From CAZICM01 sp964537685 (GTDB lineage Bacteria > Myxococcota_A > Polyangia > Polyangiales > Polyangiaceae): a stretch of 64,000 nucleotides of DNA. Positions 41,964 to 50,718 of this stretch are shown here, piece after piece (positions within the stretch are counted from its first letter, which is position 1; every line of letters starts with the position of its first letter). The notes beneath the pieces are model-generated. The model worked only from the letters and a program-made list of their open reading frames with translations. It made no database searches and had not been told where the DNA came from. The DNA is taken from assembly GCA_964537685.1 (NCBI GenBank), contig CAZICM010000040.1:1-64000 (forward strand), written 5' to 3'. Both the position numbers and the translations under genes were made by a program.

Positions 41964-42377
41964 ATGAAGACCGCTACCGATTATCTTTGGTTTGATACCA
42001 AAAAACGCCGCGAGCTGATCAATATCACCGATAAGGTCGAGGCGTTCGTTCAGAAGAGTGGTGTCGCCGATGGAATGGTGCTGGTTAGCGCTATGCACAT
42101 TACGGCGGGTGTCTTTGTGAATGATCATGAGTCGGGTCTGTGGGAGGATATTTGGGAGTGGCTTCAAAAATTAGCTCCTGAAGGGCCAGATTATAAGCAT
42201 CACCGAACCGGCGAGGATAATGGAGATGCTCATTTAAAATCGATTCTAGTGCATCATGAGGTGATTGTTCCGATTACAGGGGGTAAGCTGGATTTGGGGC
42301 CTTGGCAGCAAATTTTCTATGCCGAATTCGATGGGCAGCGCAGGAAAAGGCTTGTGTTGAAGGCAATGGGGATATGA
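41964..42377 (+). CDS. yjbQ: YjbQ family protein, secondary thiamine-phosphate synthase
   Basis: 137 residues from the ATG at 41964. UPF0047/YjbQ features: MHITAGVFVNDHES with the metal-binding His, HHRTGEDNGDAHLKSILVHH (in parts) and PITGGKLDLGPWQQIFYAEFDGQRRKRLVL (in parts). The E. coli homologue has weak thiamine-phosphate synthase activity in place of ThiE; the normal physiological role is not settled. The preceding ~150 bp after the structured repeat holds no other gene. The stop overlaps the start of the next gene by 4 bp (ATGA). Confidence 0.9.
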   Translation: MKTATDYLWFDTKKRRELINITDKVEAFVQKSGVADGMVLVSAMHITAGVFVNDHESGLWEDIWEWLQKLAPEGPDYKHHRTGEDNGDAHLKSILVHHEVIVPITGGKLDLGPWQQIFYAEFDGQRRKRLVLKAMGI

Positions 42378-43393
42378 TGCGATTATACGCTTGGTTTGCG
42401 TTGGGCTCTCTTGGCTTGGGGGCGTTTGCTGCTTGTTCAGCGCCTTTATCTAAGGTAGATGCCCCCGCATCTAGTGCTCCAGTGAAAGCTTCGGTTGCCC
42501 CTGGGTCAACCATGTCGGCCCAGGCAAGCGCGTCTGTTCCGGAGGCCAGCGCGAGCGCGCCGAGCGAAGCGGTATCAGCACCACCACCACCTCCTCCTCC
42601 AGAATCCACAGGGCCTTCTCTGCCCGAGGGTTTTGTGTATGTTCCAGATCCTTTGGATGACCGGTGGAAAGCGAGTGTGGCCTGTGGGGATTTTATTATC
42701 CAAAATGTGAAGCCCGCCGATATGGTGGCTCGTTATGAGCCTTTTGTGGTTGTCACCGATAAGGCGGGGAAAAAGGTGTATGAGGCGCATGGGCGGGAGT
42801 ATAAAATTGAAAATACATCCTTGAAGCAGTCGCTGGTGGTGGAGATTTGCGGCGATTTGACGGGGGATGCCGTACCCGAGCTTGTGATGACCGAGCGTAC
42901 GATGGGAGCGCATTGTTGTTATACGCATTATGTCGTGTCGCTGACGAGTCCGCCCAAGCGGATGTTGATGTGGGAGAAAGGTGATAGCGGTGATGGGATT
43001 TCGCCGGTCAAGATTAGGAAGGGGAAGAGTTTTCAGTTGTTGAGTATGGATCGGATCTTTCCGCCGTTTCGGGGTGATGTGGGGGAGCCGGCGGTGCCCT
43101 ATGCCGGTGTTCCGGGGTATCCCATTGTGTTTGAGCTGGTGGGGAGTGAGTATAAAGCGAGGACGTTTTTGTTTGCGGATTGGCTGAGAGCCGAGCGGGA
43201 GCAAGAATTGGCCGCTTGTAAAGCCAAGCCGGATTGTGAGCGAAGCGATTTGTATGATTGGGGGATTGCGCTGATCATTGGGGATTGGGATCAGCGGAAG
43301 GCGTCAATTGTTCCAGATGCCGAGCAGAGAAAGGCTTTTGAGAAGCGGAGTGTTGAAATGAAGGCGTTGCTCAGGAAGCGTTTGGGGCCATAA
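42374..43393 (+). CDS. Unknown lipoprotein
   Basis: 339 residues from the ATG at 42374, overlapping the yjbQ stop as ATGA; the next codon is also ATG. Lipobox GAFAAC (Cys21 if the first ATG is used). A Pro/Ala/Ser-rich linker including PPPPPPP extends to about residue 85. The domain after it begins GFVYVPDPLDDRWKASVACG and contains VVEICGDLTGDAVPELVMTE, a pattern like an FG-GAP/VCBS-type Asp-rich loop, and AHCCYTHYVVSL. No specific family recognised. It is convergent with mfd, 15 bp between stops. Confidence 0.65.
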   Translation: MMRLYAWFALGSLGLGAFAACSAPLSKVDAPASSAPVKASVAPGSTMSAQASASVPEASASAPSEAVSAPPPPPPPESTGPSLPEGFVYVPDPLDDRWKASVACGDFIIQNVKPADMVARYEPFVVVTDKAGKKVYEAHGREYKIENTSLKQSLVVEICGDLTGDAVPELVMTERTMGAHCCYTHYVVSLTSPPKRMLMWEKGDSGDGISPVKIRKGKSFQLLSMDRIFPPFRGDVGEPAVPYAGVPGYPIVFELVGSEYKARTFLFADWLRAEREQELAACKAKPDCERSDLYDWGIALIIGDWDQRKASIVPDAEQRKAFEKRSVEMKALLRKRLGP

Positions 43394-43408
43394 GATTGCC
43401 AGCGTTGT

Positions 43409-46400
43409 TTAGTGGCCTTCTTTGAGACAGCCTGAAAGCTCGGCTAAGAGTTTATCGGTGATCTCTAATCCGCTGCCAAATACTTCGCTGTCTTTGGCCT
43501 TTCTGGTGAGCCTCATATCTGGGGATAGTTTAAAGGGCGAATGTTTTACTTGGACCAGCTTTAATATTTTATGGGGGTCCAGCGGTGTGTCGTCGCGCAA
43601 ATGCAAGGTTACGCTTTTGGCGGTCGCTTCGCAGCCGAGTACGCATAGCTTTCGAAGTTCGGTTTTTAGGCGCATTAAGTGTATAAAGCGGCGGGCTTCG
43701 ACGGGAGGCGGGCCAAAGCGGTCTTCCATTTCTATGGCGAGATCGGCCACGTCATCTTGACCGGAGGCGCCCGCAAGCCGTTTATAGAGAGATAAGCGGA
43801 CGCCGATATCGCTGATATAGGTTTCCGGTAAGAGGGCTTCCATATCGAAGGATAGCTCGGGATCGACATCGTGAACAATGGGATCTCCGCGGAGTTCGTG
43901 TACGGCTTCGTCAAGCATTTGGCAGAAGAGTTCAAAGCCTACGGAGGCGACGCTGCCGCTTTGTTCGGCGCCTAATAGATCGCCGGCGCCGCGAAGCTCT
44001 AGATCGAGCGATGCAATTTGAAATCCCGAGCCTAAGTCGGTATGGCGCTCTAGGGCTTCAATCCGGGAGCGGGCTTCGTCCGTCATGGCGTTGGCGGGCG
44101 GGACAATTAAATAACAGTAGGCGCGTTCTTTGGATCGGCCTACGCGGCCGCGGAGCTGATAAAGCTGGGATAGTCCAAACATATCGGCGCGATCGATAAG
44201 CATGGTGTTGGCTCTGGGGATATCGAGGCCGCTTTCGATGATAGCTGTGGAGCATAGGATGTCATAGCGGCCTTCCACAAAGTCGAGCATGCTCTGTTCA
44301 AGCGCGGTTTCGCTCATTTGGCCGTGGGCGACGCAAATGCGGGCCTGGGGGACGATTTCGGCGAGGCGCGCGGCCCGTTCATAGAGGCCGTCGACGCGGT
44401 TATAGACATAGAATACTTGGCCGCCCCTATCGAGCTCCCGGGTGATGGCTCCTCTCAATACGTTGTCATCGTGGCGGGTAACGATGGTTTGGATGGCTCG
44501 GCGATCGACGGGAGGTGTTGAGATCAGGGACATGTCGCGTAGTCCGCTGATGGCCATTTGAAGGGTGCGGGGGATGGGTGTGGCCGATAGGGTGAGAACG
44601 TCGACGTTGTTTTTTAAGGCTTTGATGCGCTCTTTGTGGGTTACGCCAAAGCGCTGTTCTTCGTCGACAATCAATAAGCCGAGTTTTTTAAAATGAATGT
44701 CTTTGGATAAAAGCCGGTGCGTTCCGATTACGATATCGATGGAGCCGTCTTTTAGGCCGCGGGTGACTTCGTCTTGTTCGGGTTTGGTCTGGAAGCGGGA
44801 CATGGCGCGGATGATTAAGGGGTAGTTCGCCATGCGCTGCTGGAAATTTAGATAGTGTTGCTGGGCCAATACGGTTGTGGGGCAGAGGACAACGACTTGG
44901 CGGCCGGCGGTGGCGGTGCGAAAGGCGGCGCGGATGGCAACTTCGGTTTTGCCAAAGCCGACATCGCCGCAGACGAGGCGATCCATGGGTTTGGGGATTT
45001 CCAGATCGCTGTTGACGTCGGCGATGGCGCGGGCTTGGTCGGGTGTTTCATCAAAGGGGAATGTGGCTTCGAAGGCGCGGTATTCATCGTCCGCGGGAGC
45101 AAGCGCTTCGGCAGCGGCTGCTTTGCGCTCGGCATAGAGTCGGAGCAGCTCGTCGGCCATTTTGCGCAATTGTTTGGATACGCGGGCCTTGGTTTTTTCA
45201 AAGGTTTGGCCGCCTAGGCGATCGAGTTTGGGAGGGCCTTCGCCGCCTTGAAATTTTTGGATTTGGTTGAGGCGGTAGACGGGGAGGTAGAGCTTGTCGC
45301 CGCCTGCATATTCGACGGCGATAAGGTCGATGGTGGTGTTGCCGACTTGTTTGTGAACGAGGCCGATGTAGCGGCCGATGCCGTGTTCGATGTGAACGAC
45401 ATAGTCGCCGGCCTGAAGGCTTTTTAGATCTTCGAGGAAGGCTTTGGCGGTGGTTTTGATGCCGGCTTTTTGAGCCGCGCGGCGGTGAACGCGGGCGCCG
45501 AAGATTTCTTCTTCGGTGACAAGCACGAGGCGTTCGGCTGGAGCAATGACACCGCGGGCGAGATGGCCGATGACGACGTAGGCGGTGGAGCCGTCGCGGG
45601 CACTTTGGACGTGTGTGCCCGAATCGAGAAGCGCGGGATCGGGAGCGCCGAGGCGAGCGCGCACGGGAAGATTGCGGTGCCGGAGCAGTGTGACCAAACG
45701 CTCGGCTTGGGTTTGGGCGCGGGCGGCGATGATTACGCGCAGGCCATTTTGCTGCCAGGCGATCATTCGCTGAATCAGGGGTTCGAGGGCGCCCGCTTTG
45801 CCGCTTCCGCTGCGCGCGAGTTTGATGGCGCGCTCTAGGTCGGATTGATCGCGCATGGCGAGGCTTAGCGTGTCTTCGGGAGCGCTTTCAAAACGCTCAA
45901 GCAATGCGAGTTCGGCCGTGCCGCCGGAGACAGCGGTGCGATGGAGGGCAATGGTTGTATGCGCGCTGAGGTAGGCCGAAAGGCCGGCTTCGCTTTCGTA
46001 AAATTCGCGGAGGGCAAAGTGCGGTTCGCGCTGTTTTTGGGCTTCGTCGGCGGAAGCCCGGCCTAGTTCATCGCGGAGCGAGCGGGTGATGGATGCGGGA
46101 TCTTCCATCACAAAAATGGCTTCTTCGGGCAAATACGAGGCGAGCGTCGCCAGCGAAACATAGGCAGGCAAGAAGCCTTCTGCGCCGAAGAAGGAGCGGC
46201 CCATCATGACATCTTCAACGAGGGCGCGAGCCTTGGAAGACGGGTAGTCGACGGCATCGCAGGCGGCGCGGATCCGGGCTTTGGCGCGCTCTAGATTTTC
46301 ATCCGATAAAATCGCTTCGCGGGCGGGCGACAGCCACGCTTCGCGGACTTCGTTCAGGGTGCGCTGTGTGTCGGGTTCGAAGGTTTTGATCGACATCACG

Positions 46401-47170
46401 AGATCGCCGTAGAACTCGATGCGCACGGGCATATCGGATGTGGGAGACCAGACGTCGATCAGGCTGCCGCGCACGGCAAAACAGCCGGGATCTTCGACGA
46501 GAGGGCTTCTCACATAGCCGGCTGAAAAGAGGCGCGCGCACAGTGCATCGCGATCGATTTCTTGTTCGGCAACGATGAGCTCGGACTGTTCGATGACTTC
46601 TTCTTTGGGAACGACTTTGCGCGAGAGGGCGGCGATGGGGCAGACGAGCACGCTCCAGGGAAGCTCCATCGCGAGATGGAAGAGCGTGGCGAGGCGGGCT
46701 TGGGCGGCCCGGCGATCGGGGTTGAGATCGGCGTAGGGGCTGGCTTCGTTGGGAATGAACAGCAGCACTTGGCCGAGTGTGCCTGCACCTTCGGATTCAA
46801 GGTCATCGGCGTCGCGCGTGCTGAGCGTGAAGGAGAGATCGGCGGCCAAGGCGCGGGCGCTGTCGACATCGGCGGTGAGTGCGATGATTTTCCGGCGGGC
46901 TGATGTGGACAGGCGATCGAGGCCGCGGATGACAAGCGATGTGGCAGCGCCTACGGCACCCGTGGCGTGAATGAGCTGGCCCGGCTTGGAGTGAGCGAGA
47001 AGAGCAAGCTCGCGGATGGTGATGACGCGGCGATCGGAAGGCAGCTCGAGAGCGGCGAGGATCTGAGGATCGACGGGATACGGCTCATCGGATTCGGATG
47101 GAAGGGCTGAGCTGAAATCGATATCGCCGGCAAGCTCGCCTAGGCTTGCGGTTAAGGGGGTCGCTTTCAC
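43409..47170 (-). CDS. mfd: Transcription-repair coupling factor
   Basis: 1253 residues from a GTG at 47170, about 100 longer than the usual 1150. Domains in order: UvrB-homology N-terminus (QLIHATGAVGAATSLVIRGL replaces the usual walker site), the RNA polymerase-interacting domain (GDYVVHIEHGIGRYIGLVHK; VEYAGGDKLYLPVYRLNQIQKF), then the RecG-like translocase with Walker A VCGDVGFGKTEVA, DEEQ in LLIVDEEQRFGV, SATPIPRTL, the QVFYVYNRV strand, and STAIIESGLDIPRANT, and the C-terminal TRCF domain (PLETYISDIGVRLSLYKRLA-like segment LLPETYISDIGVRL). Mfd removes stalled RNA polymerase and recruits UvrA to lesions. No related repair gene is adjacent. Confidence 0.97.
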   Translation of the reverse strand: MKATPLTASLGELAGDIDFSSALPSESDEPYPVDPQILAALELPSDRRVITIRELALLAHSKPGQLIHATGAVGAATSLVIRGLDRLSTSARRKIIALTADVDSARALAADLSFTLSTRDADDLESEGAGTLGQVLLFIPNEASPYADLNPDRRAAQARLATLFHLAMELPWSVLVCPIAALSRKVVPKEEVIEQSELIVAEQEIDRDALCARLFSAGYVRSPLVEDPGCFAVRGSLIDVWSPTSDMPVRIEFYGDLVMSIKTFEPDTQRTLNEVREAWLSPAREAILSDENLERAKARIRAACDAVDYPSSKARALVEDVMMGRSFFGAEGFLPAYVSLATLASYLPEEAIFVMEDPASITRSLRDELGRASADEAQKQREPHFALREFYESEAGLSAYLSAHTTIALHRTAVSGGTAELALLERFESAPEDTLSLAMRDQSDLERAIKLARSGSGKAGALEPLIQRMIAWQQNGLRVIIAARAQTQAERLVTLLRHRNLPVRARLGAPDPALLDSGTHVQSARDGSTAYVVIGHLARGVIAPAERLVLVTEEEIFGARVHRRAAQKAGIKTTAKAFLEDLKSLQAGDYVVHIEHGIGRYIGLVHKQVGNTTIDLIAVEYAGGDKLYLPVYRLNQIQKFQGGEGPPKLDRLGGQTFEKTKARVSKQLRKMADELLRLYAERKAAAAEALAPADDEYRAFEATFPFDETPDQARAIADVNSDLEIPKPMDRLVCGDVGFGKTEVAIRAAFRTATAGRQVVVLCPTTVLAQQHYLNFQQRMANYPLIIRAMSRFQTKPEQDEVTRGLKDGSIDIVIGTHRLLSKDIHFKKLGLLIVDEEQRFGVTHKERIKALKNNVDVLTLSATPIPRTLQMAISGLRDMSLISTPPVDRRAIQTIVTRHDDNVLRGAITRELDRGGQVFYVYNRVDGLYERAARLAEIVPQARICVAHGQMSETALEQSMLDFVEGRYDILCSTAIIESGLDIPRANTMLIDRADMFGLSQLYQLRGRVGRSKERAYCYLIVPPANAMTDEARSRIEALERHTDLGSGFQIASLDLELRGAGDLLGAEQSGSVASVGFELFCQMLDEAVHELRGDPIVHDVDPELSFDMEALLPETYISDIGVRLSLYKRLAGASGQDDVADLAIEMEDRFGPPPVEARRFIHLMRLKTELRKLCVLGCEATAKSVTLHLRDDTPLDPHKILKLVQVKHSPFKLSPDMRLTRKAKDSEVFGSGLEITDKLLAELSGCLKEGH

Positions 47171-47221
47171 GGCTGTTCACTCAGGGGCGGCGGGAGAAGC
47201 TGCAACTGCGGTTCGCTTGAT

Positions 47222-47575
47222 TTAATTGGGTTTTGAGTCCGCGGGCCTGTCACCAAAAATATGTTCCCAATTGGAGCGATAAGCCTCGGTGGCGACTTGA
47301 GGCGGACCAGAACGGCTTTCCATTTGCTTTGTTTCAGGCGCAGGCATGAGCACTTTCACATCGAAGAGCCGCTCGTGCTCAGTCCTCTGGGCAAGCGATA
47401 CGACTTCGCCATGGATGGGACGCCCTTCTTCCAGCGCGCGCAGCTCGCCGAATTCAAGAGTGTCCGAACGCTTCCGAATGACGCGGAGGCCGTTGCCTTC
47501 TTCAGAAGGGCTGTGAACAAAGAGCACGTCGTCCCCTTTGTTCTTCGGTCCATCGGCTTGGCTCATCGTAAGCAT
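47222..47575 (-). CDS. Small unknown protein
   Basis: 117 residues if the ATG at 47575 is used (GGGAAACTG upstream); ATG codons at 47566 and 47596 are alternatives. Soluble, charged, with a small beta-rich section (VLFVHSPSEEGNGLRVIRKR, IHGEVVSLAQRTEHERLFDV) and a disordered tail. I recognise no family. It lies 51 bp upstream of mfd on the same strand and 139 bp from the divergent PilZ gene; the context does not indicate a role. Confidence 0.6.
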   Translation of the reverse strand: MLTMSQADGPKNKGDDVLFVHSPSEEGNGLRVIRKRSDTLEFGELRALEEGRPIHGEVVSLAQRTEHERLFDVKVLMPAPETKQMESRSGPPQVATEAYRSNWEHIFGDRPADSKPN

Positions 47576-47714
47576 CAGTTTCCCATATTTCCGCATGGAA
47601 AAGCCAGATGCCGATTTGCTTTCACACCGCAAACTTGGCCCGCTCAAACCATCCGTTCTATCGGAGCCGTGGACGCTGCCGCAAGACAGCGCCCTTCGAA
47701 GGAGAGAACGTTTT

Positions 47715-49751
47715 ATGAGCAATCGAAGCGCGGACAGCGCGGCTTTGAAACCGGGCAACAGCGCGGGCGAGCGGCGGAAAAATGCTGGTCAACGGCTTCA
47801 TTTTGAAGCGCTCATCGCCATGGCCGATACCCAGGGAGGAGCGGGATTTGAAGCGGAATCCGTCGATATGTCGTCGGGCGGGATGAGGCTTCGCACGGCT
47901 TATGTGCCTCCGGTCGGCGAGAAGCTTGTGTGCCGCTTCGACAATGCAGGCCAGGAAATCACCGTGACGGGCGAGGTGCTGTGGAGAAATGAGCAGCCCC
48001 GCGGCGGTGAATTTGGAATTCGCTTTGTGGATGTGGACAAGGAGACAGCGGAAATCCTTCGAAAGATCTGCGTGGCTCCCAAGTCCGAGGGTGAAGCGGG
48101 ATCGGCGCCGGGTAGTTCAGCGATGCGGGGAACCCGTGTGCGCCTGCATATTGAGGGGCTTGGTTCGCCCATGAAGGCGCGGGTACGCGAAGCCGATACG
48201 GGTGAAATGCTCGTGGGTTCGAATCTCGAATTCCTCAAAGTGGGGCGGACGCTCGAGCTGGAAGACGTGGATCATGGGACGCGGCGCGAGGCTTTTATCG
48301 ATCATGTGAAGGTCGATATCGACGGGGCGACAAATATTCCTCAGTTGGTTGTGTCGCTTCGCTATGCGGAAGGCGAAAAAGGCGCGCGGGCAGCGGCGGT
48401 GGCGGGCAAGGCTTCTGGAGCTTCGAAAGCGGCCCAGGGGTCCGCCGAAAAAGCTTCCGCCAAGGCTCAAAGCAAATCGATCCCGGACAATAGCGAGTCC
48501 ATTCTTCAATCGCCGCCGAACGCTTCTTCCGAGGATGCTCATAAGAGCGAGATGGACGCGAGCGATGCGGATCATGAGATCGATGCCGATTTGGGCGAAG
48601 AAGAGCGTACGGGAAAGCTCGTATCGTTCGGCCGTAAAGCGAGCCATGGAGCGAAGTCGGTCGCGGGAGCGGTAGGGCCGGCGCTGTTGTCGGCTTCCGC
48701 AAAAACCAAGGAGGCCATGGCTGGATTGTTTGGCGCGATCGCCAAGAAACGCGCCGAAAAAGCAGAGAGCGATCAGCCTGCAGCGCCCCGCCGGACCACG
48801 GCGCCTCCGCCTACGGGAGCGCTTCGCTCCGAGGGCAAACGATTGGTGCGCGACGATCAGGGCGACGATGAACTCGAAGAAGCCGCGCCGCCCAAAATGA
48901 ATCGCAAAGCGGCCATTTTTGGAAGCGCGCTCGGTCTTCTGGCCGTGCTGGCCATCTTTGGTGTGACCCGCTTTATGGCGGCGAAGGCGCCCGCAAGCGA
49001 TGCAACGGCGGCGACGGCGGAAGATCAAAGCAATGCGGCTCTTTCCGCAGCTCCCAGCGCGCCTGCGATGCTGCCTCCAGGCGCGGCGCCCACAGGTGTG
49101 CTGACGGTGGATGTGCCGCTCTTTGGAGCGACGCCCTTGTCGACCACCGAACCGGTTCCGCCGCCTCCCGATCCTTCGGCGCTGGCCGCGGTGCCTCCTG
49201 GCATGCCCGGCGCCGTGCCCAATCCAGCGGGAGACAATGCCGCAGCCGATTTGCCTGAACCTTCGCTAAGCGATCAAGCGGGCGACGACGATGAAAACGA
49301 AGGGAACAACAGCGGCCCCGCAGAGCCCGGCCAGAAGCAATTTGGGCAGGGCAAAGTCAAAAATCCCATCGTGCTCCGGCTCAAGATGGACGGCCCTGTG
49401 GAGCAGGTAAACGGCGCATCGGGAGCGATGGGCTTTACGATTTCGCTGCCTGGACGCCGTTCTTTATCCACGTCTTCAGAGCTCGCGCGCAAAGACAAGC
49501 GCATCGCTTCGTTCCAGGTGGTGAACACGGCCCAAGGCGCCGAGATTACCGTTCAGTTCAAGGATGGCGTGCCTTCGTATCTGGCGAAGGCCAAAGGAAA
49601 CAAACTCGAGATCGCGCTGGGTACGCCTGGCAAAAAGAAAGTGGCCTCGAAGGAAGGCGGCGATAAGAAAAAGCACGCCGATAAAAAGAAGAGCCAAAAG
49701 AGCGTCAAGAAGGACAGCTCCAAGAAAAAGACCAAGAAGCCCGCTCATTAG
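47715..49751 (+). CDS. PilZ-domain membrane protein with Lys-rich tail
   Basis: 678 residues from the ATG at 47715, with GGAGAG 8 nt upstream; a longer frame from 47538 is not needed. A PilZ domain lies at about 20-120 with DMSSGG (51-56, fits DxSxxG) and VLWRNEQPRGGEFGIRFVD, though the N-terminal RxxxR part is not canonical (ERRKNAGQR). A second PilZ-like section follows at about 135-220. Then a long Ser/Ala/Lys/Glu linker, a membrane helix near 397-417 (IFGSALGLLAVLAIFGV), a Pro/Ala-rich linker and a terminal beta domain (VLRLKMDGPVEQVNGASG, FQVVNTAQGAEITVQF) reminiscent of AMIN-like domains, ending in about 45 residues with over 20 Lys. It may sense c-di-GMP inside and bind wall or DNA outside. 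Confidence 0.8.
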   Translation: MSNRSADSAALKPGNSAGERRKNAGQRLHFEALIAMADTQGGAGFEAESVDMSSGGMRLRTAYVPPVGEKLVCRFDNAGQEITVTGEVLWRNEQPRGGEFGIRFVDVDKETAEILRKICVAPKSEGEAGSAPGSSAMRGTRVRLHIEGLGSPMKARVREADTGEMLVGSNLEFLKVGRTLELEDVDHGTRREAFIDHVKVDIDGATNIPQLVVSLRYAEGEKGARAAAVAGKASGASKAAQGSAEKASAKAQSKSIPDNSESILQSPPNASSEDAHKSEMDASDADHEIDADLGEEERTGKLVSFGRKASHGAKSVAGAVGPALLSASAKTKEAMAGLFGAIAKKRAEKAESDQPAAPRRTTAPPPTGALRSEGKRLVRDDQGDDELEEAAPPKMNRKAAIFGSALGLLAVLAIFGVTRFMAAKAPASDATAATAEDQSNAALSAAPSAPAMLPPGAAPTGVLTVDVPLFGATPLSTTEPVPPPPDPSALAAVPPGMPGAVPNPAGDNAAADLPEPSLSDQAGDDDENEGNNSGPAEPGQKQFGQGKVKNPIVLRLKMDGPVEQVNGASGAMGFTISLPGRRSLSTSSELARKDKRIASFQVVNTAQGAEITVQFKDGVPSYLAKAKGNKLEIALGTPGKKKVASKEGGDKKKHADKKKSQKSVKKDSSKKKTKKPAH

Positions 49752-49759
49752 ATCCGATC

Positions 49760-50686
49760 TCAAAAATCGTAATCGAACCCCACCCTCGCACCGGCCTTCA
49801 GCACAAACATCGAAGGCCGATCCTCCGTTCCAAAAATAGACTCCACCGCAATCCCCAGCCCGGCCCACGGCATCACCTTGCGGATGCGCAGCGTCGATAC
49901 GCCAACCAAAAAACCGCCCCTCAATCCAAAGGTCACCTTGCGCTCCGCCTCGGTCGCAAAGGCCAGCGGCGACAGCTCGATGTCGTAATGCCACGAAATA
50001 TTCAGCCTCCGCACCACCAGAGGCACCGCTCCCGTGAATTGAATGGGAAAATTCGTTCCCGCCGCGGTCTGATCGAAAATCGCAAGGCCCCCCAGCTCGA
50101 TGCCGAGCAGCACTGTCCAGTGCTGATCGATGCCATAACCTAATAAAAGCCGCCCCGATCCTCCGCCTCCAAATTCATAAGTCCCGCCGCTCATCCGTTC
50201 TAATGCAAATAGACCCCCGCCCTCCGCGCTCAGCGTAAAGCGGTAAGCATCGGTCTGAATGCCTTTAAATTCCGGCTCCACGGCGATCCAAAAAGGGCAT
50301 TCATCGGCACTACGCCGCATTCCCTCCAACAAAAGCGCGCGCACCCGGCTCTGATACAAAACCTCGTCCAAACCCTTCATCGAACCGCTTAGCTTGAATC
50401 GCTCCTCGGGCGGCCCTCCCAGCGCCTCAATGGTCTCATCCAGCTCGGTCAGCGCCGCAAAATGAGCCTCTTCCGATGTGCGGCAAATGCTCTGCAGCGC
50501 ATCGGGCATCATCTTTTCGTATTCATAACGATCGATTTTCCAGCCCACCGAGGTTTGAAGCTCGACGATTTTTTCTAAATCGTGAATCAAGCCCTGAACG
50601 GCGCGCTCCGAAGGCTCAGCCCAGAGATTTGTCGAAACAAGCAGCACCGATAGAGCAGCGGCACATCCATACCATCGAATTGACAT
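49760..50686 (-). CDS. Exported protein, probable outer-membrane beta-barrel
   Basis: 308 residues. Signal peptide with cleavage after LWA (near residue 23). The first third is helical (AVQGLIHDLEKIVELQ, MPDALQSICRTSEEAHFAALTELDE); from about 120 onward the sequence alternates hydrophobic and polar residues with Gly-rich turns (FGGGGSGRLLLGYGIDQHWTVLLGIELG) and ends in FDYDF, a terminal Phe as in outer-membrane barrels. A small porin-like or OmpW-size barrel with a helical N-terminal part is the likely form. It is convergent with the PilZ gene, 8 bp between stops. Confidence 0.6.
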   Translation of the reverse strand: MSIRWYGCAAALSVLLVSTNLWAEPSERAVQGLIHDLEKIVELQTSVGWKIDRYEYEKMMPDALQSICRTSEEAHFAALTELDETIEALGGPPEERFKLSGSMKGLDEVLYQSRVRALLLEGMRRSADECPFWIAVEPEFKGIQTDAYRFTLSAEGGGLFALERMSGGTYEFGGGGSGRLLLGYGIDQHWTVLLGIELGGLAIFDQTAAGTNFPIQFTGAVPLVVRRLNISWHYDIELSPLAFATEAERKVTFGLRGGFLVGVSTLRIRKVMPWAGLGIAVESIFGTEDRPSMFVLKAGARVGFDYDF

Positions 50687-50718
50687 TCATTTCACCCAGT
50701 GCGAATTGGCCCGATCGC

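Noticed and set aside
45470..46903. Several plus-strand frames opposite mfd
   Set aside because: All lie antisense to conserved Mfd domains and have compositions expected of shadows.
48117..49028. Long minus-strand frame inside the PilZ gene (about 303 residues)
   Set aside because: Arg- and Cys-rich translation typical of an antisense shadow; the plus-strand frame has PilZ motifs and a ribosome binding site.
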